64,000 nt of DNA from Woeseiaceae bacterium (GCA_021773135.1 JAJFKP010000012.1:27270-91269); one strand, 5' to 3'; shown: positions 27,001-36,932, counted from the first letter of the stretch. The notes: generated from the sequence alone by a model not told the origin. A program made the numbers and translations.

Positions 27001-28158
27001 CTAGTTACTGCTTATACACTCGAGTTCGCAGTCACCTATCTTAAGAACGTCGCCGTCACCGAGAATAAATTCCTTTACCTGGTGTCCGCGGACAGATGTT
27101 CCGTTCGTGCTGCCGAGATCCAGTACCTGCAGATATTCTGCCGTCTTGATAATGATGGCATGACGTCTGCTGACCTTGAGACTCGGTAGAACGATGTCAG
27201 AGAAAGCCGCGCGACCGACCAGGTAGCGGCCCTTTTCCAGTGGAATTTCCTGAATCACCTCGCCGTCAAGACGAATGACCAACATTTCATCAATGTGCGG
27301 GGGCTTTTCGGGCGGAATGGGTTCCACTGCGGGTGCAACAATGTCGACAGCAGAGTTTAGATCCAGACCACGCGCTGCCTTGGTAACCGTATTTGACGTC
27401 ACTGCTTTTTTGTCATCGAGCTTGGCAAGCAACAGACTTTCATGACAAAGTTGGGCCACAGTATCTGACCTGCCGCCACTTAATCCGTGTAGTCGATCAA
27501 CTGCTTCAAAATCGAAGACCCGGCTCACGTCATTGTTGCCCGTTGACTCGACCCTCTGACGAACAAACTCTCGCGTTTCCGGGAGCGTAAATGGGGGAAG
27601 TCGTATAGGTCGACCCGCGTAGCTGCAGATGCGGCCAAGTGACGAGTCACCCAACATTCCGTCGAGATCCGGGCTGCCGGTCAGGACGAGCAATAGACCG
27701 CAACCATTCAGTTCCTCTGCTTCCACAAGAGCTGCAAGCGTGTCCAGAAGCCATAGTGCCTGATCGTCTGCCTGCTCAATACACAGGACGGTTCGATTAT
27801 TGTGCTGTCTTTGATACTGCAGAAACATGACAAGAATTTTTTGCATATCCGAAAGGCATAGGTCATTCGGTTCGAAGCCAAGAGCACGATTAATGTGCTG
27901 CATAGCTGTCAGTGCATCGGTGTGCGGCTGCTTGAGTCGCACGAATGTCGCGTTGTCCGGAAGGCTGCCATGAAACGCACTGATTACGTGACCGGTTTCG
28001 ATGACGCCGTCGCCAATCAATAACGCAACGGAGCGTTCCTGTTCAAACGCGGCTTTCAGTTTTTCGATCGCAGCCTGGTGCCGATCGGTCATGACCGAAA
28101 ACAGAGGAATCCCGCGAAAATGATCGACTGATTGCTGTACCTGCGGCTGATGTCGCAT
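27001..28158 (-). CDS. Degenerate ExeA/GspA-type ATPase fused to an FHA domain
   Basis: A 385-residue protein starting at the ATG at 28158 (AAAGGGG upstream). Residues about 15-260 follow the ExeA/GspA AAA layout (FSVMTDRHQAAIEKLKAAFEQERSVALLIGDG), but the P-loop reads GVIETGHV instead of GxxxxGKT and the Walker B region reads VLCIEQADD, so ATP hydrolysis is doubtful. Residues about 292-382 are a full FHA phosphothreonine-binding domain (YLVGRAAFSDIVLP, SRRHA, LDLGSTNGT). A signalling or scaffold role is inferred. It precedes the M50-SUKH gene in the reverse direction, with 221 bases between. Confidence 0.85.
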   Translation of the reverse strand: MRHQPQVQQSVDHFRGIPLFSVMTDRHQAAIEKLKAAFEQERSVALLIGDGVIETGHVISAFHGSLPDNATFVRLKQPHTDALTAMQHINRALGFEPNDLCLSDMQKILVMFLQYQRQHNNRTVLCIEQADDQALWLLDTLAALVEAEELNGCGLLLVLTGSPDLDGMLGDSSLGRICSYAGRPIRLPPFTLPETREFVRQRVESTGNNDVSRVFDFEAVDRLHGLSGGRSDTVAQLCHESLLLAKLDDKKAVTSNTVTKAARGLDLNSAVDIVAPAVEPIPPEKPPHIDEMLVIRLDGEVIQEIPLEKGRYLVGRAAFSDIVLPSLKVSRRHAIIIKTAEYLQVLDLGSTNGTSVRGHQVKEFILGDGDVLKIGDCELECISSN

Positions 28159-28179
28159 TTTTCTACCCCTTTGGCCCTT

Positions 28180-28312
28180 TAAAAACAATAAGTTATGGGC
28201 TCTTGTTCGTTTGTTTTATTTGTTTTACCGAGTGTATGCCAGTTTTCTTATTATGTGAAGTGGTTTTTGATTAATAGCGATATCTAGTTGATTTTTATAT
28301 TTTTTTACTTAT
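28180..28312. promoter_or_regulatory. AT-rich divergent promoter region
   Basis: The interval between the FHA protein gene and the CPBP protease gene is much richer in A and T than its surroundings, with T-runs and TATAT-like stretches. It must contain promoters for both directions. No exact -10/-35 pair was assigned. Confidence 0.4.
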
Positions 28313-28360
28313 TTGGTTACGCCCAATGTTGTCCCGGCCCAGCGTCGAGGCAGGAATAAC

Positions 28361-29314
28361 GTGTTGAGCGGTATCGGTTTTGGCGTTAAAACGACGGTCA
28401 GGTGCCCACCGATAACGTGGCATCCGGATGTCACTGTTAAGGAGAGGGCTATCCAATCGGTAACTGCCAATTCAAACGACGCCGTGAAAGCAATTGTGCT
28501 TTTTGTGGTAATCACTTTTGCGCTTTCAGCCGTTTTCATCGGCGCAATGCTGAGACTTGGCGCGATGGAACAACTCTATGTGACCGCCGTGATGTGGATG
28601 CCAGCCGTTGGTGCATTCCTGACCTGCGCAATAATTAAGCGTCCGATTGCATCACTACCATGGGCATGGGGCGAGTGGCGCTGGAATATTTATGCCTGGA
28701 GTCTGCCACTTGTGGCAGGCCTGGTTGCTTACAGCATTGTATGGCTGCTCGGCCTTGGTGGTTTTCCGAATATGGAAACCGTGGCTGCCTGGGCGACGCA
28801 GTTTGGGCTGGGAAATGCCGCCACGCCGTTCGTGATATTCGTCGGCGTGGCCCTGCTGGCGACGGCAGGTATTGTTGGTTCCCTGGCCCGGGCGGTAGGA
28901 GAAGAGATCGGCTGGCGTGGCTTTTTGATCTGGGAGCTCAGAAAATTGATGCCCTTCTGGGCAGTGGGTGTGGTGTCCGGCCTGATTTGGGGGCTGTGGC
29001 ATGTCCCCGCCATACTCGGTACCGACTACAATGCCGGCACCGGCAGCCCGGCGTTCCAGGTCGCACTCTTTTTTGCAAATGTAATCACAGCAAGCGTAAT
29101 TTTTGCATACTTTACGTTTCGCGCAACCTCACTTTGGCCAGCCGCAATCCTGCATGCAAGTCATAACCTTTTTGTGCAGGCGATTTACACACCACTAACT
29201 GTTTTCGGCCCGAAAACGCACCAATGGGTGGATGAATTCGGCATCATGCTACCTGTCATTTACGGAATTCTGGCGCTGTATTTCGTCTACAGGGCAAAAC
29301 TTGAAGGTTTATGA
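28361..29314 (+). CDS. CPBP-family intramembrane metalloprotease (Abi type)
   Basis: A membrane protein of about 317 residues with around eight hydrophobic segments. The CPBP motifs are intact: AVGEEIGWRGFL (EExxxR), LIWGLWHVPAI (FxxxH-like) and LHASHN (HxxxN). Relatives include CAAX prenyl endopeptidases and bacteriocin self-immunity proteins. The start is uncertain: the GTG at 28361 has AGGAA upstream, the frame is open from a TTG at 28313, and the first membrane helix only begins near 28490. It ends just before a strong terminator. Confidence 0.85.
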   Translation: MLSGIGFGVKTTVRCPPITWHPDVTVKERAIQSVTANSNDAVKAIVLFVVITFALSAVFIGAMLRLGAMEQLYVTAVMWMPAVGAFLTCAIIKRPIASLPWAWGEWRWNIYAWSLPLVAGLVAYSIVWLLGLGGFPNMETVAAWATQFGLGNAATPFVIFVGVALLATAGIVGSLARAVGEEIGWRGFLIWELRKLMPFWAVGVVSGLIWGLWHVPAILGTDYNAGTGSPAFQVALFFANVITASVIFAYFTFRATSLWPAAILHASHNLFVQAIYTPLTVFGPKTHQWVDEFGIMLPVIYGILALYFVYRAKLEGL

Positions 29315-29340
29315 TTGCGATTGCGGCAGTATCACGGCAT

Positions 29341-29371
29341 GAAAAAAAGGGCCCCGTTCCGGGGCCCTTTT
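29341..29371. terminator. Bidirectional rho-independent terminator
   Basis: GGGCCCCG (29349-29356) pairs with CGGGGCCC (29360-29367). It is flanked by an A-run on the left and TTTT on the right, so it can end transcription from both the CPBP gene and the convergent DUF4397 gene. Confidence 0.9.
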
Positions 29372-29454
29372 CTCCTGCTCCAGGGATCGACTTGCTATAT
29401 GTCCCTAACGCCTGTCCAGGGCCATTCAGTTAACAGACTGGCTGGACGTACTGG

Positions 29455-30834
29455 TTAGGGCACGAAGTCATCCATGAGAATCAGACCAAACGTATCCATC
29501 ATCACTGCCGGATCCGGATCTCGTGCGACCGCGGTATAAACGCCACCTTCTGCAAGAGTGATTGTCGCAGCGATGGCGACGTTGGTCGTTCCCGTTTCAG
29601 TAATCGTCAAGTCGTACATGCCGGAGGCAAACGAGCCAAAGCCGGTATCGGCCTGGAAAGGAACGCCCGCGGCGATCGGTGTTTCCATTGAAATGTCCGC
29701 CCCGACTGCAGTGAGATATATGTCAACGTCACCGGCTGCAGGCGCACCGTGAACCAGTCGAACCTTGGACTCGCCTGCTACCGGACGTAGATCGTCGCTC
29801 GATACCAGCGCGGTTATGGTCGCCAGAACGTCAAGTGCGATAACGGTATAGCTTTCTCCTGCGTTGAGCGTCGTGCCAGCCAGATCAATGGCAACAGTGG
29901 CGGGATCGTCTGCCGGGGTCACTGCGATATCGTAGGTTCCGGCGTCAACGCTCATGAACATGCTGGCGGTTGGGTATGCAAGGTCGGTGAACAGTTCTCC
30001 ACCGTCAGCAAGCACGTCTACGAGGCCGGCATCCGGAGACGCGTGTACCACACGAACGTTAGCAGGAGTGGCGACATCAAGGATTTCACTCGCGCCTGTG
30101 CCATCCAACACGGCCAGCGTGATAGGTGCCAGGCTGGTTGTAGTGTTGTCGACTGCGGCGACCAGGAGGTCATCGCCGTCATTCAGGGTGATCGCACCGG
30201 AGTCGAAAACTTCCATAGTGGGCATGCCGACGAGCGTCACGCGAATCTGGTAATCACCTGGCGCCACTTCGACGGGCGGTGCATCTTCTCCGAAGGCCAG
30301 TGAGGCGATCGGCATTGACGCAGTCAGGTCGGCAGCCGGGGCCGTTACGAAGATATCAACTGCCGGTGCGCCCGGCGCAGCGTGCAGAATCCGGGCTCTG
30401 GCCGCGCCAGCGGTTACCGTACCGGACTGCGCAAGCACCAGCGGCGCAACAGTGGCGGCGTCGCCAATTGCCACAATGTGGTAAAGCATTCCCTCTGCGA
30501 GGGTTGCCGGGGTGGACGGAATCAAGGTGGTGGTCGTTCCGCCTGCTACAAGTCCGTCTACCTGAACCGTGACGTCACCAGAATTGACAGTAAAAGCGCT
30601 CGTGCCACCTTTGTAGTCGATTGCCAGCAGCTCGCTGCCGGCCGGAGGCGCAAAGCCATTGAACGAAACATTGACTGCCGGCCCGTCAGGGACGGCATGA
30701 AGCACCTGTACGGTCGACGTTGGCGGTGGTGGTGGCGACGGCGCATCAGGAATTGTTGCGGGCGTGCTGCTGCTATCGCAGCCAATTAGCCCCATAAAGG
30801 CGGCCATTAATGCAACGGGAAATAGTTTTTTCAT
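29455..30834 (-). CDS. DUF4397 lipoprotein with four repeats
   Basis: A 459-residue lipoprotein (signal ending LIGCDSSS) with a Pro-rich spacer and four DUF4397-type units. Each unit opens with a variant of VRVLHAxPxxPxVDI: VQVLHAVPDGPAVNV, ARILHAAPGAPAVDI, VRVVHASPDAGLVDV and VRLVHGAPAAGDVDI, about 100 residues apart. The domain is found in secreted surface proteins; its function is unknown. The 5' leader can form a hairpin that covers the ribosome site. Confidence 0.92.
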   Translation of the reverse strand: MKKLFPVALMAAFMGLIGCDSSSTPATIPDAPSPPPPPTSTVQVLHAVPDGPAVNVSFNGFAPPAGSELLAIDYKGGTSAFTVNSGDVTVQVDGLVAGGTTTTLIPSTPATLAEGMLYHIVAIGDAATVAPLVLAQSGTVTAGAARARILHAAPGAPAVDIFVTAPAADLTASMPIASLAFGEDAPPVEVAPGDYQIRVTLVGMPTMEVFDSGAITLNDGDDLLVAAVDNTTTSLAPITLAVLDGTGASEILDVATPANVRVVHASPDAGLVDVLADGGELFTDLAYPTASMFMSVDAGTYDIAVTPADDPATVAIDLAGTTLNAGESYTVIALDVLATITALVSSDDLRPVAGESKVRLVHGAPAAGDVDIYLTAVGADISMETPIAAGVPFQADTGFGSFASGMYDLTITETGTTNVAIAATITLAEGGVYTAVARDPDPAVMMDTFGLILMDDFVP

Positions 30835-30839
30835 CTTTA

Positions 30840-30867
30840 AGTACCCTGTTGAAAGTGTCTGGGTACT
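30840..30867 (-). promoter_or_regulatory. Leader hairpin masking the ribosome binding site of the DUF4397 gene
   Basis: In the mRNA, AGTACCC (30867-30861) can pair with GGGTACT (30846-30840) across a 14-base loop. The second arm ends five bases before the ATG at 30834 and contains the only GGG that could serve as Shine-Dalgarno. Translation may be controlled by opening of this stem. Confidence 0.45.
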
Positions 30868-31030
30868 CTAATGGCTGGCGAGGACCAGCCGGTTTCAGAT
30901 CGGTAACTGAAGTGTAACTATTTGTGTCTTCCGTAAAAGCCATTGACCCCGCAGCAGGATATTGGATGCGGGCTCTCGAGCGCCAACAAATTGCAGCCCC
31001 GATCGAGTGAAGACGGCCCGAAAGTACGTA

Positions 31031-31225
31031 TCACCGGCAATCCCAATGGCCCCGATGCCGCCAGCAATGTCTTTTCGCAGGCCTCACATGGTGCACAACG
31101 TGGTTGTTTACGACTGCCTGGTGAGCGTGAGCCCTGGGTACAACAACCGTTCTGGTCGCACAGCCACTCAGTACGATGAGTGCAGCTACCAGCGCCATTA
31201 ATCCGTATCGGTTTTGCTTTTTCAT
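31031..31225 (-). CDS. Small His-rich lipoprotein
   Basis: A 64-residue protein with a lipoprotein signal (ALIVLSGCATRT). Its mature part of about 43 residues is rich in His, Arg and Val and ends with paired Cys/Trp elements (HCWRHRGHWDC). AAGGA lies eight bases before the ATG at 31225, so translation is credible. The His and Cys content suggests metal binding, but no family is recognised. Divergent from the DUF6491-like gene. Confidence 0.7.
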   Translation of the reverse strand: MKKQNRYGLMALVAALIVLSGCATRTVVVPRAHAHQAVVNNHVVHHVRPAKRHCWRHRGHWDCR

Positions 31226-31471
31226 GGGTACGTCCTTTTACTCGTTATGTATTGGTATAACGCGACATCTGCTTGTGCGTTGACGCAGATTGTTACTTTG
31301 TCGAGCACTTTTTCGCACCCGCTTTGCAAGTCTTTGTAATATCGACCCACTGCGAAAAAGTTCCGAAAAAATCGTTTCGTCAGTCGCCTCTATTCAGTTC
31401 ACCTTCATCATTGCCAGCGCAAACTGAATGCGTGTTTAGGATGATTTGTTCACCACTGAGAGGACAAGACG

Positions 31472-31897
31472 ATGAAAAGCAAATTTATGGTCGTCACTTT
31501 GTTTGCGGCGCTGGTAGCAGTATCTACGCCGGCGCTGGCTGGTTCGAAGTCGCACGCTGAATTCAGGCGCAGTGATTCAATCTGGCTGCACCGCGGCAAT
31601 CGCCTGCATGACTGGCGTGCGGTCGGTCGTGATCAGCTGCTAATCTGGACATCGCCGTCCCGCGCCTACCTGGTGAAGATCTGGCGCCCATACTCTAGCT
31701 TGCGCTTCGCCCGCTACATCGGTGTTACCTCGACTGCCGGGCGTGTCACCAGATTTGACCGCGTGATTGTGAACGGGGAACGACTGCCGATACGCTCTAT
31801 CGTTGCATTGGATCGCGAGTATGCGAAAAGCTTACGCTGGAAGAAAAAGGGATCACGCGCTTACAGCCGTTATACCGCAGGTCGGCGCTACCACTAG
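31472..31897 (+). CDS. Exported DUF6491-like protein
   Basis: A 141-residue protein with a signal peptide (VVTLFAALVAVSTPALA). The pattern DSIWLHRG, LLIWTSPSRAYLVKIWRPYSSLRFARYIGVTSTAGRVTRFDRVIV and PIRSIVALDRE resembles the DUF6491 family of small periplasmic proteins, although the Cys pair usual in that family is absent here. The mature chain is strongly basic. GAGAGGAC supports the ATG. Confidence 0.75.
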   Translation: MKSKFMVVTLFAALVAVSTPALAGSKSHAEFRRSDSIWLHRGNRLHDWRAVGRDQLLIWTSPSRAYLVKIWRPYSSLRFARYIGVTSTAGRVTRFDRVIVNGERLPIRSIVALDREYAKSLRWKKKGSRAYSRYTAGRRYH

Positions 31898-31992
31898 GTC
31901 CGCCTGCTATTCGAACATTGCACTGTGGCGTTGGGTAGCCGCAGACGGTGTTGCCGGCGCTGACGGTAGCGTCACTTAACCGGCATGGCCGG

Positions 31993-33312
31993 TCAGGCGG
32001 CGTTGCTGCATTCGTCCCTGATCGTGTCGATGCCGGCTTTGAGCGTCTCGCAAAATGCATCCACATCTTTGCGGTCCATCACGGTAGAGCAAACTCCAAG
32101 CATGCCGGGCGACATCCAGTAGCCGTGCTGCACCATGTACCGATGCATTCCGCTGCTGCGATAAACCGCTCCGCGAGCAGCATCGTCTTTCAATTCCGGC
32201 TCGTTAAACGTAATGGAAAAAATCGAGTACTGCCCCTGCACGCCACCTTCGGCGTCAGTTAGCGCAAGGACTTCCCTGCAGCCTTGCCTGAATGCGTCGC
32301 CGAGTGCGTTCAAATCGTCGAAGGCTTCGGCATTCATCATGTTCATAGCGGCAAAACCTGCTGCCATGGATACGGGATTGGCGTTGTAGGTACCACCGTG
32401 CGGCAGCTTCGCCCTGCCCTCGCCCGCCTCGAACACGGACATGACATCGGCTGATCCTGCAACCGCACCGACCGGGAAACCACCACCGATAATCTTGCCA
32501 AGTGTCGTCAAATGGGGCCTTAATCCACGCTCTCCCTGTAAACCCGCGAGACCGGCGCGAAATGACACAACCTCATCTGCAATAAATAACGCACCACTTG
32601 AATCGCAAAATTCCTGGACCTGGTTTAGAAACTCATCGGTGTGCGGTATGCGTGCCATACCGAGTCCGATCGGGTCAACCAATACTGCGGCCAGGTCCTC
32701 TGCATGTTCGTCAAGAATGCGCCGTGCCGCTTCCGGATCATCGTGCGGAATGACGATAACATTGTCGAGTACGCCCTGCGGTGTTCCGTGCGCGTAGGCT
32801 CTGGACAACGGATCGCCGTCAGCCAGCCTGGTTGGCTCTACGCCGAGACTGACTTCGGCAAAGTCATATGAGCCATGATAGGCATTCTCACATTTGGCGA
32901 TTTTTGGTCGGCCTGTATACGCACGCGCCGCTTTGATTGCTTTCATCACGGCCTCAGTCCCTGAGTTCATAAAGCGAATCTTGTCGAAGTTGTCGACTCT
33001 GCCGCAGAGCAGATCTGCGAGTGCGTATTCGGCCTCGCTGCCAAACGAATATCCGGTACCGCGAGTGATTTGTTCGGTGGCGGCTGCGATGATCTCTGGA
33101 TGAGCATGCCCATGCAGCATCGCGGTGTAGTTATTATTGAAGTCCATGAGTCGATTACCGTCGACATCGGTCACGTACTTTCCCTGTGCCGACCGAACAT
33201 AGATTGAGTAGGGCGCGATTCGAATCGTACTGCGCGATCCGCCGTCGGTAAGGACACTCTGTGCACGCTTGAATAACGCTGCTGACTTCGAGCCGGAATT
33301 TGGATATTTCAT
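31993..33312 (-). CDS. Class III PLP aminotransferase, HemL-like
   Basis: A 439-residue PLP fold type I enzyme related to glutamate-1-semialdehyde aminomutase. MNSGTEAVMKAIKAAR binds the cofactor phosphate, ADEVVSFR carries the pyridine-nitrogen Asp, and the Schiff-base Lys is in TLGKIIGGGFPVGA. It is more divergent than housekeeping HemL (for example NNNYTAMLHGHAHP), so another amino donor is likely. The ATG at 33312 is preferred, as GGGGGG lies just upstream; the longer ORF lacks this. Single gene, divergent from the copper ATPase. Confidence 0.85.
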   Translation of the reverse strand: MKYPNSGSKSAALFKRAQSVLTDGGSRSTIRIAPYSIYVRSAQGKYVTDVDGNRLMDFNNNYTAMLHGHAHPEIIAAATEQITRGTGYSFGSEAEYALADLLCGRVDNFDKIRFMNSGTEAVMKAIKAARAYTGRPKIAKCENAYHGSYDFAEVSLGVEPTRLADGDPLSRAYAHGTPQGVLDNVIVIPHDDPEAARRILDEHAEDLAAVLVDPIGLGMARIPHTDEFLNQVQEFCDSSGALFIADEVVSFRAGLAGLQGERGLRPHLTTLGKIIGGGFPVGAVAGSADVMSVFEAGEGRAKLPHGGTYNANPVSMAAGFAAMNMMNAEAFDDLNALGDAFRQGCREVLALTDAEGGVQGQYSIFSITFNEPELKDDAARGAVYRSSGMHRYMVQHGYWMSPGMLGVCSTVMDRKDVDAFCETLKAGIDTIRDECSNAA

Positions 33313-33567
33313 GGTCGCCCCCCGTGACACCCGTCCCTGGCGATGCTCCATTATCCGAAATAGTAGTCGATTGCGCCTACCAAGTGCAGCACAAATTGAT
33401 CGGCGAAAATCGACAACACAGCTTCACCCGGCGCACCCTAGCCGGGAAACTCGAAACCTGGCCTCGGATGTCAAATTGCTGTTGCCGCAGATGGTTCCTC
33501 ACTAAATGCGGGTCTGCTAGTCTCCCTGCTTGTCAGCAGTTCCGACCGATCGCGAACGAGCAATTAA

Positions 33568-36012
33568 ATGCCCACCTCAAACCACGATGACAGCCAGCTA
33601 ACGGCAAGCGCCCTCAAAGACCCCGTCTGCGGCATGACGGTAACCGCGGATTCGGAGCACCATTGTGAACACGCAGGCGACAGGTTCTTTTTTTGCTGCG
33701 CCGGCTGTCGAAACAAGTTTGCGGCGGACCCATTGAAGTATCTCGATCACAGCAGGTCGAAGGACACCGCCGCAGTACCCGACGGGCCCGGACCCTACAT
33801 TTGTCCCATGTGTCCGGAAGTACGGGAAGATGAACCAGTGCCCTGCCCGGTATGTGGAATGGCACTGGAGTCCGCAGCGCCACCCGCCTTGCAGATGGAA
33901 ACCCGTTACACCTGTCCGATGCACCCTGAAATCGTCAAGGACAAGCCAGGCGATTGTCCGATCTGCGGCATGGCTCTTGAGCCGGTGACCGTAACGCTTG
34001 AACCGGAACATAGTCCTGAGCTCGTGGATATGACGCGGCGCTTATGGATTAGCACCATACTTACATTGCCGGTGATTCTCCTCTCCATGGGTGGGATGGT
34101 CGGCCTGTCGTTTGACTGGCTGGCATCACAGCGGACGCTCACCTGGCTTGAACTCGTATTCGCATCGCCGGTTTTTTTGTGGTGCGGATGGCCTTTTTTG
34201 CAACGCGGCTGGCAGTCCATAGTCAGTCGCAACCTGAATATGTTTACGCTGATCGGCCTTGGCACCAGCGTCGCGTATATTTACAGCGTCGTCGCGACAA
34301 TCGTGCCGGACATATTTCCTGCCTCGTTTCGGGACATGCATGGTGAAGTGGCCGTCTACTTTGAAGCCGTAGCCGTAATCATAACGCTCGTGCTGCTAGG
34401 GCAAGTCCTAGAACTGCGTGCGCGCAGCCGCACTGGCAATGCCATTCGCGCCTTGCTCGGACTCGCGCCGCGCACGGCCAGGCGCATTGATGCGGACGGT
34501 AACGAGCACGACGTGGCGATCGAGGACGTTCAGGTGGGTGATCGCTTACGGATAAGGCCCGGCGAGAAAGTCCCTGTCGATGGTGACGTGGTCGATGGGA
34601 GCAGCAGTATCGATGAGTCAATGCTCACGGGGGAGTCCATTCCCGTTGCGAAACGGTCGGGCGATACCGCGTTTGGTGCAACTATAAACGGGACGGGCAA
34701 CCTGATCATCGAGGCCCGTCGTGTTGGTGCCGATACGCTGTTGTCGCAAATAGTAAACATGGTGGCCGCAGCACAACGCAGTCGTGCACCGGTGCAGAAA
34801 ACGGCTGATATTGTAGCCGGTTATTTCGTGCCAGCCGTCGTTCTGGCCGCGATTGTCGTGTTCATCGTATGGGCGTGGCTCGGTCCCGAACCTGCCATGG
34901 CATATGCAATTATTAATTCGGTCGCGGTGCTGATCATCGCGTGTCCCTGCGCCCTGGGGCTTGCTACGCCGATGTCAATAATGACAGCAACGGGCAAGGG
35001 GGCGACCGCGGGCGTGTTATTCCGGGATGCCGAAGCCATGGAAACGATGTGCCAGGTCGATACGCTGGTCGTCGACAAAACCGGCACGCTGACAGAGGGC
35101 AAGCCAAAGCTCACGCATATCGAAGCTGTTAACGGCATGGAGACCATCGAGCTGCTGCGTTTGGCAGCTTCAATAGAAAAAGGCAGCGAACATCCGCTGG
35201 CTGCGGCAATTGTTGCTGCTGCGCACGAGCGCAATGCCGGCATTGCTCAGGTTGCCAATTTCGAGTCAATTACTGGTATGGGCGTAACCGGCGACGTCGA
35301 CGGGCAAGCTATCGCGCTGGGAAACCGGCGATTGCTCAACTCTCTGGACATTGAGGTCGACGGCCTGGGTCACCAGGTCGAGGCGCTGCAAGAGTCTGGT
35401 CAGACAGTTATGTACGTTGCCATAAACGGTCAAATGGCCGGGCTCCTGGGTGTTGCCGATCCGCTCAAGGAAAGTTCATCGGCTGCCATCAAGACACTGG
35501 CCAAGGAAGGCATGCGCATCGTTATGCTTACCGGGGACAACGAAGCGACCGCACGAGCTGTGGCGGCTAATCTCGGCATTGACGACGTCGTCGCCGGTGT
35601 GCTGCCAGACGAAAAAGCGGCGCACATCCGGCAGCTGCAAAAAGAAGGACGCATCGTGGCAATGGCAGGAGACGGCATCAACGACGCACCCGCGCTGGCA
35701 CAGGCGCAAGTTGGCATCGCAATGGGCACCGGCACAGATGTCGCGATGGAAAGTGCTGGAATAACGTTGGTAAAAGGCGATCTGCACGGTCTGGTACGCG
35801 CGCGGCGACTTTCCGCGGCAACGATGACGAATATTCGCCAAAACCTGTTCTTCGCATTTGCCTACAACGTCATCGGCGTTCCGATTGCCGGCGGTCTGCT
35901 CTACCCGGCGTTCGGCATCCTGCTCAGCCCGATGATCGCGGCGGCAGCGATGAGTTTCAGTTCCGTATCCGTAATTGCCAATGCGCTGCGGCTCAACCGC
36001 TTGCAGCTTTGA
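33568..36012 (+). CDS. Copper-transporting P1B-type ATPase with YHS and heavy-metal binding domains
   Basis: An 814-residue inner-membrane pump. Residues about 17-60 are a YHS domain (DPVCGMTV...CCAGCRNKF). Two short metal-binding repeats follow at about 76-102 and 113-140 (YICPMCPE...CPVCGMALE and YTCPMHPE...[10 protein letters not shown]). Then come the eight-helix core with CPC ([12 protein letters not shown]), the actuator TGES, the phosphorylated DKTGTLT and [11 protein letters not shown] predicts Cu(I)/Ag(I) export. No CueR-type operator was recognised upstream. Confidence 0.95.
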   Translation: MPTSNHDDSQLTASALKDPVCGMTVTADSEHHCEHAGDRFFFCCAGCRNKFAADPLKYLDHSRSKDTAAVPDGPGPYICPMCPEVREDEPVPCPVCGMALESAAPPALQMETRYTCPMHPEIVKDKPGDCPICGMALEPVTVTLEPEHSPELVDMTRRLWISTILTLPVILLSMGGMVGLSFDWLASQRTLTWLELVFASPVFLWCGWPFLQRGWQSIVSRNLNMFTLIGLGTSVAYIYSVVATIVPDIFPASFRDMHGEVAVYFEAVAVIITLVLLGQVLELRARSRTGNAIRALLGLAPRTARRIDADGNEHDVAIEDVQVGDRLRIRPGEKVPVDGDVVDGSSSIDESMLTGESIPVAKRSGDTAFGATINGTGNLIIEARRVGADTLLSQIVNMVAAAQRSRAPVQKTADIVAGYFVPAVVLAAIVVFIVWAWLGPEPAMAYAIINSVAVLIIACPCALGLATPMSIMTATGKGATAGVLFRDAEAMETMCQVDTLVVDKTGTLTEGKPKLTHIEAVNGMETIELLRLAASIEKGSEHPLAAAIVAAAHERNAGIAQVANFESITGMGVTGDVDGQAIALGNRRLLNSLDIEVDGLGHQVEALQESGQTVMYVAINGQMAGLLGVADPLKESSSAAIKTLAKEGMRIVMLTGDNEATARAVAANLGIDDVVAGVLPDEKAAHIRQLQKEGRIVAMAGDGINDAPALAQAQVGIAMGTGTDVAMESAGITLVKGDLHGLVRARRLSAATMTNIRQNLFFAFAYNVIGVPIAGGLLYPAFGILLSPMIAAAAMSFSSVSVIANALRLNRLQL

Positions 36013-36059
36013 AGCAAGAACCGGCCAGCCGATGCGTACTGGTCGCCTGCACGGCAGTC

Positions 36060-36932
36060 CTAAACAGGCACCAGGGACGCATGCACCTCTGGCAGCACGT
36101 CCGAGCAGTCGGCCGCAAGCTTTAGCGAGGCCATGTCGTCTGCCCGTGTTCGTCCCTGGTTGACGATGACGATAGGCTTTCGCAACTTCTGCGCATGTCG
36201 CGCAAATCTGAACCCGGAGAAAACCATTAGCGACGTGCCGACCACCAGCAGTGCATCCGCGCGTTCCACGGCAGCCATTGCCTGCTCGACGCGCTGTTTT
36301 GGCACCGCTTCCCCGAACATCACTACGTCAGGTTTTACGATGCCGCCACAATGATCGCAGTCGGGCACGACGAATTCACCAGCACGTTCCTCGGCCAGGT
36401 CCACATCACCGTCTGGCCTGATTTGGGAAACAGCGGCGTGCCAGGCGGGATTAGAGTCTTTCATATCCGCCTGAAATTCAGCGCGCGCACGGGTCAGGTC
36501 GCATTCTACGCAACGAATCCTGCTGAGCTCTCCGTGAAGGTCGATCACCTGAGAACTACCGGCGGCCTGATGCAGCCGATCAACATTCTGTGTAATTAAC
36601 GTTTCAACTTTGCCACTCGCTTCCAGGGCCGCCAGCGCATGATGACCTGCATTTGGCTGCGCAGCGGAGAATCGGCGCCAACCAATATAGCTGCGTGACC
36701 AGTAGCGCTGCCGAGACTTACCACTGCGAACGAATTCGTCATATTGCATCGGCTGCGAGTGCTTCCAGTCGCCATTGTGATCGCGGTAGTCGGGTATGCC
36801 GGAGCCTGTACTGATACCGGCGCCGCTCAGTACTGCCACGGAACCGGTCTGCGACATGAATTCCGCGAGGATTGCACCAGGTGACTGCATGCGCTCATTG
36901 CAGCATTGGCCATCAATCGAGGTCAAGGACAT
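36060..36932 (-). CDS. Sirtuin NAD-dependent protein deacylase
   Basis: A 290-residue Sir2-family enzyme. GAGISTGSGIPDYRD, TQNVDRLHQAAG and the catalytic His in DLHGELSRIRC are intact. The zinc site is C-x2-C (IRCVEC) plus C-x2-C (DCDHCGG), and GTSLMVFSGF with IVNQGRT completes the NAD pocket. The pattern is closer to class II (SIRT4-like) than to CobB. It would remove acyl groups from lysines in cytoplasmic proteins. Converges with the copper ATPase gene, with 47 bases between. Confidence 0.93.
   Translation of the reverse strand: MSLTSIDGQCCNERMQSPGAILAEFMSQTGSVAVLSGAGISTGSGIPDYRDHNGDWKHSQPMQYDEFVRSGKSRQRYWSRSYIGWRRFSAAQPNAGHHALAALEASGKVETLITQNVDRLHQAAGSSQVIDLHGELSRIRCVECDLTRARAEFQADMKDSNPAWHAAVSQIRPDGDVDLAEERAGEFVVPDCDHCGGIVKPDVVMFGEAVPKQRVEQAMAAVERADALLVVGTSLMVFSGFRFARHAQKLRKPIVIVNQGRTRADDMASLKLAADCSDVLPEVHASLVPV

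Noticed and set aside
26838..27044. Small plus-strand ORF between the FHA and M50-SUKH genes
   Set aside because: No ribosome site, no hydrophobic or domain pattern, and it runs into the FHA gene in antisense.
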